A stretch of DNA of 64,000 bases from Humulus lupulus. Taxonomy: Eukaryota > Streptophyta > Magnoliopsida > Rosales > Cannabaceae. The stretch is taken from positions 103,309,970-103,373,969 of the forward strand of contig NC_084798.1 of assembly GCF_963169125.1 (NCBI RefSeq). Reading direction: 5' to 3'. The notes under the pieces were generated by a model that searched no databases, had not been told where the DNA came from, and saw only the letters and a program-made list of their open reading frames with translations. Each line of letters begins with the position of its first letter. The first letter of the stretch is position 1. This document shows positions 12,484 to 25,156 of the stretch, piece by piece. Both the position numbers and the translations under genes were made by a program.

Positions 12484-15400
12484 CCACATATTTTCTCTCT
12501 CTTACACACACGCACATATATACATACGTAGTGTCCTCCTTATTTGTCTCTGTCTATGTCACTTTCTCATGCTCATTAACGCAGTATTTTCTTTAGACAT
12601 TTATGTTTTGTGTACTATATTTGTATGTATTTTTCTGTTTCGTTTCATGGGTGCTTTGATTTTGACAGGCAAGGAGTCGAAAAGTGGACTCAAAGAGGCT
12701 TGATTCGGTTCCAGGTTCGTTTTTGGTTAATGGGTTCCGTTATTTTGGTATAATTTTGGATTGGGTTTCGTTCAGTTCTTTAATTCTGGTTGTTTTGAGC
12801 AGGGACGCCATCAGATCCTCAGTCTGGAATTCCATTTCCCGAAAAGAAGACATTGGAGTTGATTCTTGATAAACTTCAAAAGTAATATTTGTGTATTAAT
12901 ACATTATGCATTTGATGTAAGAAGGTTTCTTTTTTCTAACGTCAACATCTAATTTTTTTGGCAGGAAAGACACTTACGGTGTGTATGCAGAACCAGTTGA
13001 TCTTGAAGAGGTAACTGAAAGCTTATAAATTGGTCGTACTGTTTTCCAGAAGATTATACTTGTTGCATTAAGGACTAAGCTTCTTATGTTTAACTTTGTA
13101 GCTGCCTGACTATCTGGATGTGATTGAGCATCCAATGGACTTCGCCACAGTAAGGAAGAAGTTAGCAAATGGATCGTATTCTACATTCGAGCAATTTGAG
13201 GTGGGTACGGATATTTTTCTTTCTTTCTTTCTGATAGATTCTGGTTCTTTGCTTTCATAAATTTAGCCTAGGTGCATTACTCTGCTACCCGATATTCCCC
13301 TTAATCATGTGTCTTAGTTCTCATAAACAAATTGTCGGTTGTTTAAGAACGTTATACAGTTTTCCTAACTTATGAACAAATATTTGTTCCATTGAATTTA
13401 ATATTTCTCTTCTTTTAAATTCATTTATTGCTTGCTATTTTTAGTTTTTTCTTAGTTGAAAATGATTTGGTCTTTTGGTATTTGGTGATTCTGTGATAGT
13501 TTCTGGGTTTGGAAAAAGGACCGGAAGATCTGTGAGATTGTTGTGAATTTACACTCATCACATACTTTTGAAAAAAATATCCGGACTTTATTCTAGTTAT
13601 GGAGATCGCAGTCTGTTAATGTTGTGTGTTAAATTCTTCTTTGCGAGTTATTTTTCACCTTTTGCTGCTAAAATCCACAACCTTCCGTTTCTGAGGGAAA
13701 ATAGGTTATTGCTTTAAGGCCGTAACTACAGAAATAGAAGTTTAATTTCACTAGAATCTGAACGGCTGGATATTTGAATGATTCCCACAGCAATTTTGTT
13801 GTAGGCGGCTTGTTAAGCAGTTGTGCTAGACCAGGCCACTTGAGTCTAACTCAATTGGTTGGGTGTGTGTTGTGTGTAAGAGGTCTAGGGTTCAAATCCC
13901 AGCTGGGCTAATTTACCAAATAGGTATATACTATCTGTTTCTCATCAAAACAAAGTAAGCGGTTATGCTAATTACAATAGTAATTAGATTCAAGCTTCGA
14001 TGCTTGATTAGAAAAATTATTGAATATGTTAGCATTCTGGAATGGAGTTGACATGATTTTTGCATCATCTTCTGGCAATGAGGAGCACATATGTTACCTG
14101 CTATTTTACATAACTAATACTTAGTTCCTGTCAAAGAAATATATATTACTATATTTACTTGCAGTTTTCTCCACTCTTGGGTTATATTGAATATAAGTAA
14201 ATGTATTTCCTCCAAGGTAGTTCTGTGTTCATTTGCAAAGAAAGCTAATCTGGTCTTTTTGAATGCAGAGTGATATTTTTTTGATATGCTCAAATGCAAT
14301 GCAATACAATGGCCCGGAAACCATATACCACAGACAGGTATGAGGTCTTTACACTTTTTGTTATTCATACTTTATTTTTCTGCCTCTCTTGGTTGCATGC
14401 TGATATTTGTTGTCATTATTTTTGAAAGGCGCGTTCTATACAAGAGCTAGCAAAGAAGAAATTTGAAAAGTTAAGGATTAACTATGACAACTCCGAGAAA
14501 GAGCTGAAAGTAGTGCAGAAAATTAAATCAAATTCCATTATCAAGAAGCAGCTAAAAAAGCCTTTGTACCGGACATCACAGGAAACTCTTGGCTCTGATT
14601 TCTCTTCAGGTGCTGCTACACTTGCCACTGGTGGAGATGTTCAAAATAATTTGAATCCAACACAAGGTGGTTTTTCAGAGAAACCTACCACTAATGATGG
14701 ACATATTGACGGTAATTTATCTTTGAATGATGCCAATCTAGAGAAGGCAGAAGAAACATTTTCAGGTATTTAATAGTTCTGATTGGACTACATGTGAAAC
14801 ATATTCGTGTGATGGTCAAGCTAGCTTTAAAGTGTTTATAGTTTTTTTCTTCCCAATATAGCATTCCATTCAATTTTGGAAGGCATCTTTTGGTGTAATG
14901 TAAATTGCTAGTTACATGTTTAGCCTTTTTGGAAAATATTATATTTTTACACTGCATTGTTTCTGTGTGTATTTGTGCTCTCCTTTTTCCTGACGTTCTT
15001 GTGTGGTAATGTGGGGGAAATTACTCTCTTCTAATTGCTCGTGTGGTCTACCATTTCAGCGAGGGGTCTCCTGTCTAAATTGGGAAGGAAGTCTCTTGTT
15101 TTTGATGAGAACCGCCGTGCTACCTATAACATTTCTAATCAACCAGCTGTAAGATCAGAATCAGTACTCACGACATTTGAGTGTGAAATCAAGCAGCTGG
15201 TTGCGGTATGTGCAATAAATATTCTAGTCTTCTTTTGAACTTGTCTAGTGCACATGTTCCACTTATTTTTAATGTATATTTCAAAATATGTGGGGATCAG
15301 GTTGGGCTTCATGCAGAGTACGCATATGCTAGAAGCCTGGCTCGTTTTGCTGCAACTCTTGGACCTGTTGCTTGGAAAGTAGCTTCACAGAGGATTGAGC

Positions 15401-16830
15401 AGGCACTCCCTGCCGGATGTAAATTTGGCCGTGGTTGGGTTGGAGAATATGAGCCACTTCCGACTCCAGTATTGATGCTTGAGAGTCATAACCAAAAGCA
15501 AAGTGGTTTGGTTTCAAAGTATAATTCTGCTGGTGAAATGAAAAAGGATGACAAAGCCTTTAAGACTCCAATTCCCATCAAGGAGCAATCTATTAGCGGG
15601 TCTTTTGCAGAAAGAAGACAATCTATGTTTGTTCCTGCTCAGGGGCCTCAATCAGAAGCCAAACCATTCGCGTTCAGCCCCGCTGGGCTGCAATCAGAAG
15701 CCAAACCATCTGCATTCAGCTCTACTGGTTCTCAGTCAGAAGTCAAACAATCTGCATTCAGTTCTAATGGCTCTCAATCAGAAGCCAAAACATCTGCATT
15801 CAGCTGTAATGGAATGAAACCCAGTGGCAATGTTAACGCCATTTTTCAGCAACAAAATGCACATCCAAGAAACTTCTGTAAGCCTGAGATCAATTTTCCC
15901 AAACAAGTGGAGTTGAACTCCTTACTCGCAGCCAATCAAAATAATTCTGATCTAACTGCTGAAAAACAATTTTCTAGAAATTCGGAAGCAGCAGGTTCTA
16001 CATTGAGAGATACAGCACCAAGGCATGTAAATCTTCCACAGTCTTTACCTTTCAAGATGCCAGATAGTAATAGAGTTACTGGAGGGTTACCTAATGGAAA
16101 AGACATGAGAGCTTCCATGGATCGTCGAATGAATAGTCCCTCTGATAGTGGTCCCAATCAAATAGCTAAAGGGGCAACCCACTTTCTGGATGGACAGGAG
16201 CAAGGTCTTAATGATCCAGTGCAGTTGATGAAAATAATGGTAGACAAGACACAGAAGCAACAGAAATCTTCCGATTTATCAGCAGTTGATACTCAACAAG
16301 TTATGCCATTGGCTCCTTCAGCAAGGAGAGAGGACTTGAACAATGCTGCAGCTGCTGCTGCCCGTGCGTGGATGTCCATCGGGGCTGGAGCGTTTAAACA
16401 GCCAATGGAGAATCCAACCACACCTAAAAGTCCAATATCTGCAGACTCACTGTACAACCCAACTAGGGAATTTCAGTCCCGAGTTGCACGAACTCATGGT
16501 GATTACCCTGTTTCTGGTGCAATGCAATTCCACCCTGAGAGAAATAGTTCTCAAGTTCCAGCATTCCTTCCACAACCATTACGTATGGGGAATGAAGCAC
16601 ACTTTCAAAACCGACCTTTAATTTTTTCTCAATTAGCCGCAGCTGACTTGACCAGGTTCCAGATGCAGACCCCGTGGCGTGGTCTGAGTCCTCATGCCCC
16701 TCCAAGGCAGAAACAGGAAACCCTACCTCCAGACTTGAATATTGGTTTTCAGTCCCCAGGGTCTCCAGTGAAACAGTCATCTGGTGTTCTTGTTGAGTCC
16801 CAGCAGCCAGACCTGGCTTTACAACTCTGA
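11667..16830 (+). CDS. Plant bromodomain protein, BRD1/BRD2/BRD13-like (SWI/SNF-associated)
   Basis: Nine coding exons join in frame with GT-AG introns: 11667-12119, 12669-12714, 12803-12881, 12965-13010, 13102-13200, 14269-14337, 14429-14765, 15060-15205 and 15301-16830, giving about 934 residues. The N-terminus is basic (VRRKKKGRPSKADLAARR), then strongly acidic (Asp/Glu runs, residues about 55-151). The bromodomain spans about residues 183-290 with IEHPMDFATV in the ZA region and CSNAMQYN, whose last Asn (N255) should contact acetyl-lysine. A long low-complexity C-terminal region follows, ending PDLALQL. In Arabidopsis this family belongs to BRM-type SWI/SNF remodelling complexes in the nucleus. 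The start is an ATG directly before the conserved basic segment; a second ATG follows at once. It is the only intact host gene in the window. Exon borders are from splice consensus and frame; no transcript data were used. Confidence 0.92.
12431..12485. repeat. CT/TA microsatellite in intron 1
   Basis: A TC-rich run (about 12431-12470) passes straight into a TA run ending near 12482. It is inside the first intron, and the open frames it creates are not genes. Confidence 0.9.
13829..13956 (+). mobile_element. tRNA-derived SINE in intron 5 of the bromodomain gene
   Basis: A tRNA-like head has an A-box-like TAACTCAATTGG near 13848 and a B box GGTTCAAATCCC near 13889, the internal RNA polymerase III promoter of plant SINEs. 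The body ends with CTATCTGTTTCTCATCAAAA. Imperfect 14-bp duplications flank it: AAGCAGTTGTGCTA (13815-13828) and AAGCGGTTATGCTA (13957-13970), with two mismatches. It cannot be a functional tRNA because no cloverleaf closes. It is in sense orientation, well away from the splice sites. Confidence 0.78.
15643..15810 (+). repeat. Four-copy 42-bp coding minisatellite
   Basis: Within the last exon of the bromodomain gene, four in-frame units of 14 residues follow the pattern G-x-QSEAKxSAFSxx (about residues 540-595): GPQSEAKPFAFSPA, GLQSEAKPSAFSST, GSQSEVKQSAFSSN and GSQSEAKTSAFSCN. The unit is a multiple of three, so copy changes would not shift the frame. Confidence 0.92.
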
Positions 16831-17780
16831 ATATGAACATGTATTCTGAGGATATGGATGCTGATGAGTAGGGTACAGGTACAGACCAAGGCTTTCATGG
16901 CTGCTCCTGTCATGGGACGTTGAATGTTTGATCTCCCATGTCTTTCAATGACGAAAATTTGGCAAGTCCTCCAATTCATTGCAATAAAGAGATGTGCATT
17001 CAATGAAGCATTTGTTCAAGACTATCAGTAATCTTAAGTTTGTAAATGGAGAAAGTGCATGAAAAGGTTCTAGTGATATGTTCATGGGAAAGGAAGAATT
17101 CTTTGTGGTCATATGAGTTTGCTCGACATGAGATGATTGAGCATGGGTTTGGTGGCCAGTAGTTCTATTGGAATTTCACAATTCCATCTATTCTAGAGTG
17201 TATCACCGGCTTTCAGCGGCATGTATATCTATATGTTTGACGCCATGGATACAAAATCTTGGGAGTTCTTCAGAAGACTTACCGAATTTATGATATAAAA
17301 TACCAATTGCTGAGAAGTTTAAGCTGATAATTTATGCTTAAAAATCTAGTTGAGGCTTTTGTACATTGTGACAGGTGATTGAGGAGTTAGTTTCATAGAT
17401 ATTAGTCACCTTTGATGCCTTTATGTAATTGCATTGATGATTCCACTTTATACCAATGGTATTATAGTGTACATGGCAGCCATAATTCTCGAAAATTGAA
17501 TTTTCTACTGCTCCATTTTTATACTCAAATTCATTTCAATAATTGTTGAAATGAGTTGCTTTTGATACCGGTTGCATTTACATATAAGATCAAAGAGGAC
17601 GCGTATCTGCTGTTTCAACTTTCAAGTATGTGCGGTATCGGCAAATTCTGTGTTTTTTTTATCAAGACAAAAATGCTTTTGGTTGGCTTACACAGTTTTA
17701 CAAAATGAAAAAAAGAAAAAGCTGGTCATTGTTATTAATTTTATCAACGGTACACAAGAGCACACATCGTCCCAAGTAAT
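16831..17780 (+). other. 3' UTR and downstream region of bromodomain gene
   Basis: This is non-coding sequence after the TGA. An AATAAA lies near 16983, close to the stop, and T-rich sequence continues to about 17470, so the cleavage site is uncertain. No other gene is visible. Confidence 0.5.
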
Positions 17781-19322
17781 ATATTAAAATTCATCTTGGA
17801 AAGACTAATCTTTCAGTTGTTAATTACCAAAAGTTATTTTTTCTTTCAATCTAAGTCAAATAATAATTCCAGAAAAAAATAACTAAAGATTCAAGAAAAT
17901 AACTCAAACATAAAACAATAATTCAAAAAATTAAAATATCTAGGTCATTAATTATCATGTTCTTCCATAAGATTCTTTCATCATCTTTATTATGTTTTAA
18001 TTGTTAGTCTAGAGTTCCTAAATATTCACAAGGTTTTCTCAAATCACAAGTAAATCTAATCAATATTTCCTATAAAATATTTAAATCTATTAATAAAATT
18101 AAGTTTAACACTAATTTGACAAGGTACATTCCTATCCTAACACAAATCACATAAATATGTCAATCCTAGGATATATTGATTAGATCTAATTTAGGTCATT
18201 CTCTTCCAAGTTCCACCAAAATTACTAAATTAATCACTCTTTGAAAAACATTAAGCACAAGTCAATATAAACATCAAAATAAATAATTTAAAAGAAAACA
18301 TATTTATAAACATAAGGTTCCATTAAATCCTTTGAAAAAGTAAATTAGTTCATCATCTTAAAACAAAATACCAAACAAGAATAACAATTCATGGTTTGAA
18401 ATTCAAAATAACAAGATAAAATAAAGAGAAGAAGAGGAAAAGATAAAACTAAGTGTTTTCATCTGTCTTCAATCTTTAAAATTCAATGTTGCCTCATGTT
18501 TTTCTCCCAAAAAACTTGCTCTTCACGTTCAGATTTGATCTCATATGTTAATCCCAATGAAAAATATGAATTCCCCTTAAATGGGCTTCAAAAGATCATT
18601 TAAATAGGCTAGAGTCACTACACCACGTGCCCTCGCACGAAATCCACGAGGGCTTGCAGCCAAAACCATAAAATTAGTTGCACCTACGAGGGCTCATAAA
18701 AATTGTACGAGGGCTCGCAGAGCTTACTGCCCAAAGTACTTTTTCTAATTCGACCTTGCTCAATAAAATACGCATAACTTTCTCATCCAAGCTCCAAATG
18801 CCATGATTTAAAATGATTTAGAAAGATGAGAAAAATATTTACAACTTCTATTTCAAATTGTTCCCAGAAAATGCTTGGATCATAGTCAAAATTAGGGTTG
18901 AAGTTTCAGCTTTGCGTAACACGTACCGATGTGTGTGTGTGGGCAATCAATCTCACCCAATCACTAGCACCTAGACAAATTTATACACAAAAATTTTATT
19001 TTTTTTCCACAATACCACTCCACAAGCTTAGTTTTCAAACCAATCTTCACTACTATAATCAACCACAAAATAAGAAATCAATAGGACTTTTTAGGCTTGT
19101 AATGAATGACTAAGGTTAAGGTGGATGAGAATGAAGTTTAAGCTTAATTCCACCATAAACACACAAACCTTCAAACCAACATCTTAAAGCTTTTTCCCTT
19201 CACTACCCATTCTTTGTTTTTTTTCTTCCTTTTCTTCATAAAGTTTACCTCTATTTTTTTCTTCTTTCAATCGAGTAAATATCCCCCAAACTTGTTTCTT
19301 TTAATACTTCTTTTTTTCTTTC
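17781..19322 (-). mobile_element. Left half of an old minus-strand LTR/retroelement (H)
   Basis: This AT-rich, non-coding stretch carries at 18625-18720 several GC-rich words built on CCCTCG/CGAGGG. On the minus strand they lie just before a TATTTAAA-like box (plus-strand 18598-18605). The layout resembles an LTR promoter region. It is interrupted at 19322 by solo LTR G (duplication CTTTC) and resumes at 40025. The outer edge near 17781 is approximate, and the element class is uncertain. Confidence 0.4.
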
Positions 19323-19339
19323 TGTAACGCCCTAAATAT

Positions 19340-21743
19340 TGTAACGCCCTGGATAGCCAAGACTGTTACACTGTGTGTTTATAAAAGTGCTAGACTTGCT
19401 AATCAAGTCATTTCATTAAAAACGTGTTATTGAAACTATAATGGAACTAGGGTTAAAAGATTTTGGTCTTAAAAGTCGCATTTCTTCTAAATATTATTTC
19501 CTGTTTACACGGGATCCCAAAAACAGCAGAATTAAAACCATTTACAAAAGATTTTACGATCTAAATACAATATTAGCCATACTAAGGTAAAATAGACAGT
19601 TCAACGATCCCTGTCCTGATCCACTCCTCGGTCAAGGCGACCGAATAGCTGGCTATGTACATTCAGCCCCGCAGCTCTCCATCTCAGGACTGGTCTAACT
19701 TGCCTTTGCCTTTACCTGCACCACGTAGCACTCGTGAGCCAAGGCCCAGCAAGAAAACACAATAACAGAGCATAAGCAATCGACAGACAATTCAATATCC
19801 CATATTCCATAAACATGTTCTCAACCATTTAAACATTCAGAATAACCAAGTACTCAACATACCAAACATATCAACTCATATCATACATCAATTCACAAAT
19901 GATAACTAGGGTTAGCGCCCTCAGGCCACACCCTTCGTTATCCCACTGACTCCGGCCCGCTTAAACCGAGCTCAGTGAATATAAACTGTCCTCGGCTACC
20001 AGTGGCCAAGCCGCGCCCTGTGCGCAAATATTGTGTACGGCACCCTTAGGCCGCTATCACATGTCCCATGGAATAATACCATCATTGACATTATACAAAT
20101 ATCGGGAGCTCTTAGTCCCATCACAAACACATAACCGGATGCGATTTTCTTACCTTTGAATTTGCTAGCTTTGTTCAATGAAATCCTCAAGCACGATCAT
20201 TCTCGAGCACTAGCGTGAACCTAGTCACAAGCATAGACCAAAGTCATTACCAACCCTCAAATCCATAACCTAGCCTCGGAACCTATCCCGAGCCCTCGGG
20301 AAGTCCTAGTTCCACCAAACAAGGTGGTGGAATCGAACCCCGAACCCTTGGTCAAAAACCCTTGAAAATAACCCTAAAATCCCTTTTTGAACACAGGGTA
20401 GCGCTACAGCGCTCATTGGAGGGCGCTACAGCGCTACAAACAGAACCAAAATGCCCTCAGCAAACTTGGCCTAGCGCTACAGCGCCCAAAGGCTAGCGCT
20501 GTAGCGCTAGTCACAGACTGCCAAACTGCTCAATTTCTTCCTGCGATTTCTCCCAAGCCAAACTTAACCAAAACTTCCCCAAACTTTCACCAAACTCAAA
20601 ATCAAACTCACTAACATGTCTAACTCATCCCAAGCATCATAACCATACAAAATCTAACCACATGCACCCCTAATCCCAAAATTCACCATAGCTGCTCCTG
20701 GACCTCAGAATTCAGCAAAACACAATCAAAACTTCAAAGTTTAAAGCTTAGAATTTTATACCTTTGATGGAAATTCGATTTCAAGTTAGCCTCTAGCCCT
20801 CCTTAGCTTGTTCTTCCTCAATTCCTTGGCTTGAATTCCCCTAAAGTTCCCATCAGCTCAGCTTAGACCCCATAGCATAAACAAGCCAAACCAGAAACTA
20901 AAAACTCCAAAGTCTTACCATAGGTATTAGTGTGTTCCTGCTAATCCCTTGCCAACCCTTCAAGCTTAGCTCAGAATTCTTGTTGCTCAGCCTAAACTAG
21001 CTCCCCTCTGAGTTTTTCTCCAAGAAAACACAAGGAAATGGTGAAGGAGATCACCAACCGACCCTTAGAAAAACAGCTCTGTTTTCTTCCCTTTCTTTTT
21101 CTTTCTTTTCCTTCTTTTCTTTCTTTCCTCAGACTTCTATATCATTCTACCATTTCCACTAAACATAAAGCCTCAACAATACCTATCTCTTAAAAGACAA
21201 ATGACCATAACGCCCTCCCCTTTAATCCTAAGTCTTTTAATCCACTTAGGGGCATTTTGGTCATTTTACCAAATTCCCGCTAATTCCCCAAGTGTCTCTA
21301 ATATTTTCCGCCTACTTCCCGATACCTAATTAATCACCAGTTATACTCCTCGATGTCAGAATATACCCCAATATATTCTCTAAATTCCCATTTATACCCC
21401 CAGGCTCGCCCCGAGCCGGGTATAAATCCCCGCTGTGACTTTTCCGCTAACTCGCTCACTAGGATCGTCTTGACTCACAGATTACAGATATATCCACATA
21501 ATAATGTGGTCTCAACAGTTATCACATATATACAGTTATGCCCGCAACGGGCCAAAATTGCGATTATGCCCTTCTAACCTACTCAGGGCCTACATGCATA
21601 CTAATACACATAGTCATGCATCTCAAACATTCAAATAGCCACACAACATGCTTTTAATCATTAAATCACATATATTCCGATTATGCCCTCCCGACACACT
21701 AATCAAGGCCCTTAAGCCTCATTAGTAAATTTGGGTTGTTACA
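19340..21743 (-). mobile_element. Solo LTR of family A (A2), 2404 bp
   Basis: On the plus strand it runs from TGTAACGCCCTGG to GGGTTGTTACA, the reverse complement of the A1 LTR. The 5-bp duplication AATAT flanks it (19335-19339 and 21744-21748). AGCGCT-type palindromic words cluster at about 20395-20515, including an 18-mer at 20493-20510, CTAGCGCTGTAGCGCTAG, that is palindromic except for its two central bases. It is inserted 17 bp inside the end of LTR G. Confidence 0.95.
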
Positions 21744-22235
21744 AATATTCTATCTTTTAAAAAAAAATACATAATTTGACATAATTCATAACAAAATGCC
21801 AGTTTTGCCAATATCATCTTAAAAAAACATGCATAAAAATATTGGATCCAGATTTAAGTGAAAACATTAAATGCAACATAATACACGACTTTAAAATCCT
21901 AATTTCATTTCTAATATGATACCAGACTTATTTAAAATGCTTTAAAAGATAAAATAAACTCATGGCGTTCTTGATCGATTTCTAGTTCATCTGGTCCCCA
22001 CAATATACACACTTCATCTGGATAGGCCTCAACTTGCCACACTCATAAGTAAGCATTCAATTAATACTTGTAACTGGAGGGAAAGTAATGGGAGTGAGTT
22101 TGAAAGCCCAGTAAGGAAGTGCATTCATTCAATAGAAATCACAGTAAAGACATTCTTAAGAACTAGCATAAATCATGAACTTATTTACTACAAATAATGT
22201 CAAAACATTAACAAGGCGTTCATAATGTCACATAC

Positions 22236-25156
22236 TGTAACGCCCTAAACTCTAGGGACCGTTACGGTGCGTATTATAAACAGTGCTAAACTCGCTAATC
22301 GAGTCATTTGGCTATAATCGTGTAACTAAGTATGATTAGCGGTTTAGGGATTAAAAATTTCGGTTAAGATATACCATTTCACTAGAACGATTACTGTATA
22401 CATTGGGATCCCAAAAATATAATTTAAAGGTCTATTACAAGAAATATTTACAACCAACTGATCTAAGCGGCAAAACAGGGTTTAACCCTAGTTCCTCTTT
22501 CAACCCTCGGCCATGGCGGTCGAGCAGCTGCATATGTACACATCGTCACCTAAGCTCTCCAACTCAAGGATGGTCCAACTTTTTTTTCCTTTACTTGCAC
22601 CACATAGCACCCGTGAGCCGAAGCCCAGTAAGAAAACTCAATATGCTCATGGACGGTAATAACATGTCATCAAATCATAATGTGCATGCCTAGCAATAAT
22701 AGCCTTCATCATGCATGCAAATAAGTTCAAATAAATGATTATGGGGTTCTGCATCTGAATAGATGACTAATGAGTCAATCTCTGGGGACCTGCTTCTTGA
22801 ATAAATGACTAGTAAGTCAATCTCGGAGTGGATGACTAATGAGTCACACCCTGCATAGGTGACTAATGAGTCACACTCTGTATAGATGACTAATGAGTCA
22901 TACCCTGTATAGGTGACTAATGAGTCACACTCTGTATGGAAGACTAATGAGTCTATCTCTATCTAGGTGACTAATGAGTCACACTCTGTAGAGAAGACTA
23001 ATGAGTCTCACTCTGTATAGGTGACTAATGAGTCACACTCTGTATAGGAGACTAATGAGTCTCACTCTATATAGGTCACTAATGAGTCACACTCTGTATA
23101 GATGACTAATGAGTCTCTCTGTGTGGATGACTAATGAGTCATACTCTGTATAGGTGACTAATGAGTCACACTCTGTATTAGTGACTAATGAGTCACACTC
23201 TGTATTAGTGACTAATGAGTCACACTCTGGAGGTCCCATACCCTCCTAGCCATGTGACTTGTAGGTCACCTTAGCCTTTCTGGCTCTGGCTCTAAATAAC
23301 TAGCCCTTAGACTAGACAAGCGCTTTTAGTTTTCATCGAACTTGAGGTCGGTCCGGCATTAATGCTCATTTGAGTCATTCAATGCAAATGTCGATTAGAT
23401 CTAATCTTTTATCGGCTTGCGTTAAACACACTAAGTCTGTTCTTGACTTATGAGTCAATACCATGTGACCAGTGCTCAGTACCACTGCCGAACTTGACTA
23501 ATGAGTCACAGCTTCACAGTTGATACTGACACCATTGCCAATCCTGACTAATGAGTTAGTGCCACGCACAAGTAAGAAATGCTACCAGGCATATATCATA
23601 TGTCAAATATCCAAACATAGGGCGTTCAACATGCTTACTTAATAGTTCCTAGCACAATTATGATCATGCACAAACACAGAGGCTCAAGCTCTGATCAGTC
23701 TCATATTCAACATTCATGGCATGCCCTAAACACATGTTTCTCGTGCATCATATGCATCACATTCAATCACCCGACATGCCTCAATAATAATCATACACAA
23801 GTGAACATGATTGCTAAGCATTTAATATGCTATCAATGTTCACATTTAAACATCCAACATGCATCAAGAATAACCATGCATGTCACATATGGGGTGCAGT
23901 TTTCTTACCTCTGGTCCAAGCACAGGTTACCAATAAACGAGCCACAAGCACGATCCCGATTCCAAGCCTCTAGTGATAACCTAGTCACAACCACAAATGG
24001 TGATCCAATGAGTTCAAGTTCTAAAACCCATCCCGGAACCAAAACCTAGCCTCCGAGACATCGAATTCCACTAAACCGGGTAGTAGGAACGATCCCGAGG
24101 CCTAAGGTTTGAGTTCCCCTAACCAAAACATCAATTTGGCCATAAACAGCACCAAGCGCTGTGACCCCCTATCCCAAGCGCCGCGGCCCCCAGCCCTTTG
24201 AAAACTCTCCACCTGCTTCTTCGAGCCTGGGCCACGGCGCCCAAGAACAGGGCCGCGACCCAACCTCGGACCAGCCATTTTTCCCCGTTTTTATCCTTTT
24301 AAAACCTTCCAATAACCTATCCAAACATCTCCAAACTCAAAAATCAAAGTTCCCAAACATCCCCATGATCCAAAACCCATAAAACCCAAGCTTCAATTCA
24401 ATCAAAAACTCATAAAAACACAAAGTCCAATTCAAGCTTAAAAACTTTAAAAACTTAGAACTTAAAACTTGAATTACCTCCGATTGAGTTGTTTCCCAAC
24501 TAAATCCTCCGGCTAATAAGCTTCTAATCTTTCCTAGGATCGCTATGCCTCGATCCTCGCTTGAATCCGAGTCCTAGAACTCAAGTTTCCTTTGAAAATG
24601 CGGTCGGAAGACGAAAATGGAACTTTGAGGGAGAGAGAAGTTACTGAACGTTATTTTTATTTCTTAAAAGGTTACTTCAAGCTTAAGTAGCCTTAAACAA
24701 ATCCCAACGCTCGGGGTCCCGAAAACACCCCCGGGGACAAAATAGTCAAAACCTCCAGAATTTCCTCCTGATCTTACTAACTCCCAATTTATCATCAAAT
24801 ACTTATTCCCATTACCCAATAACCCGGTAATGCACTAAATACCCCTTGACTCACTCCGAGTCAAGAATAAATCCCGTTGTGACTTATCCACTAGCTTACT
24901 TCCTAGGATCGTCTCGTGCTGAGTAACCCTAGCGTAACCAAATAATAATAAAGCACCACACACATCACATATATGCCAAATATGCCCGAAATGGCCAAAA
25001 TATGAAAATCACCTAATTAATCAGAAATGGGTTCACATGCATATTTAATACACCTAAATATGCATATAATCATTTAATAACACAATAAATCAATTATGGC
25101 CCTCCCGACCTCCTAATCAAGGTCCTAAACCTTATTAGGAAATTTGGGGCATTACA
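22236..25156 (-). mobile_element. Solo LTR (family B), 2921 bp
   Basis: Termini are TGTAACGCCC and GGGGCATTACA, with duplication CATAC at 22231-22235 and 25157-25161. No coding domains are present. It holds a 17-unit hairpin array (22761-23230) and a GC-rich cluster at about 24155-24250 with CGCCGCGGC words. The ends resemble gypsy families A and G. The relation of B to a complete element is not visible in this window. Confidence 0.92.
22761..23230. repeat. Array of 17 palindromic ~27-bp units
   Basis: Units centre on GACTAATGAGTC and are separated by CTCTGTATAG-like spacers. Twelve of 17 have fully complementary arms, in three versions: GTGACT/AGTCAC (7 units), AGACT/AGTCT (3) and ATGACT/AGTCAT (2). 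Each unit includes a GCN4/AP-1-like TGAGTCA or a close variant. Single relatives are scattered at 23447-23560. It is non-coding and inside LTR B. Confidence 0.93.

Noticed and set aside
12329..12703. 124-codon gene in intron 1
   Set aside because: Its translation is driven by CT/TA microsatellites, and it crosses the exon 2 acceptor in the wrong frame.
13838..13920. Functional tRNA gene
   Set aside because: Only box A and box B are tRNA-like; no acceptor stem or anticodon arm pairs, and target duplications mark a SINE.
15548..15817. 89-codon ORF
   Set aside because: It is a shadow frame of the coding minisatellite in the bromodomain gene.
22761..23230. CRISPR-like regular repeats
   Set aside because: The spacers are near-identical and short, the array lies in a plant LTR with clear target duplications, and the repeats are diverged hairpins.
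23660..24049. 129-codon ORF
   Set aside because: It lies wholly inside solo LTR B on the opposite strand, with His/Ser/Thr-rich composition typical of non-coding LTR DNA.
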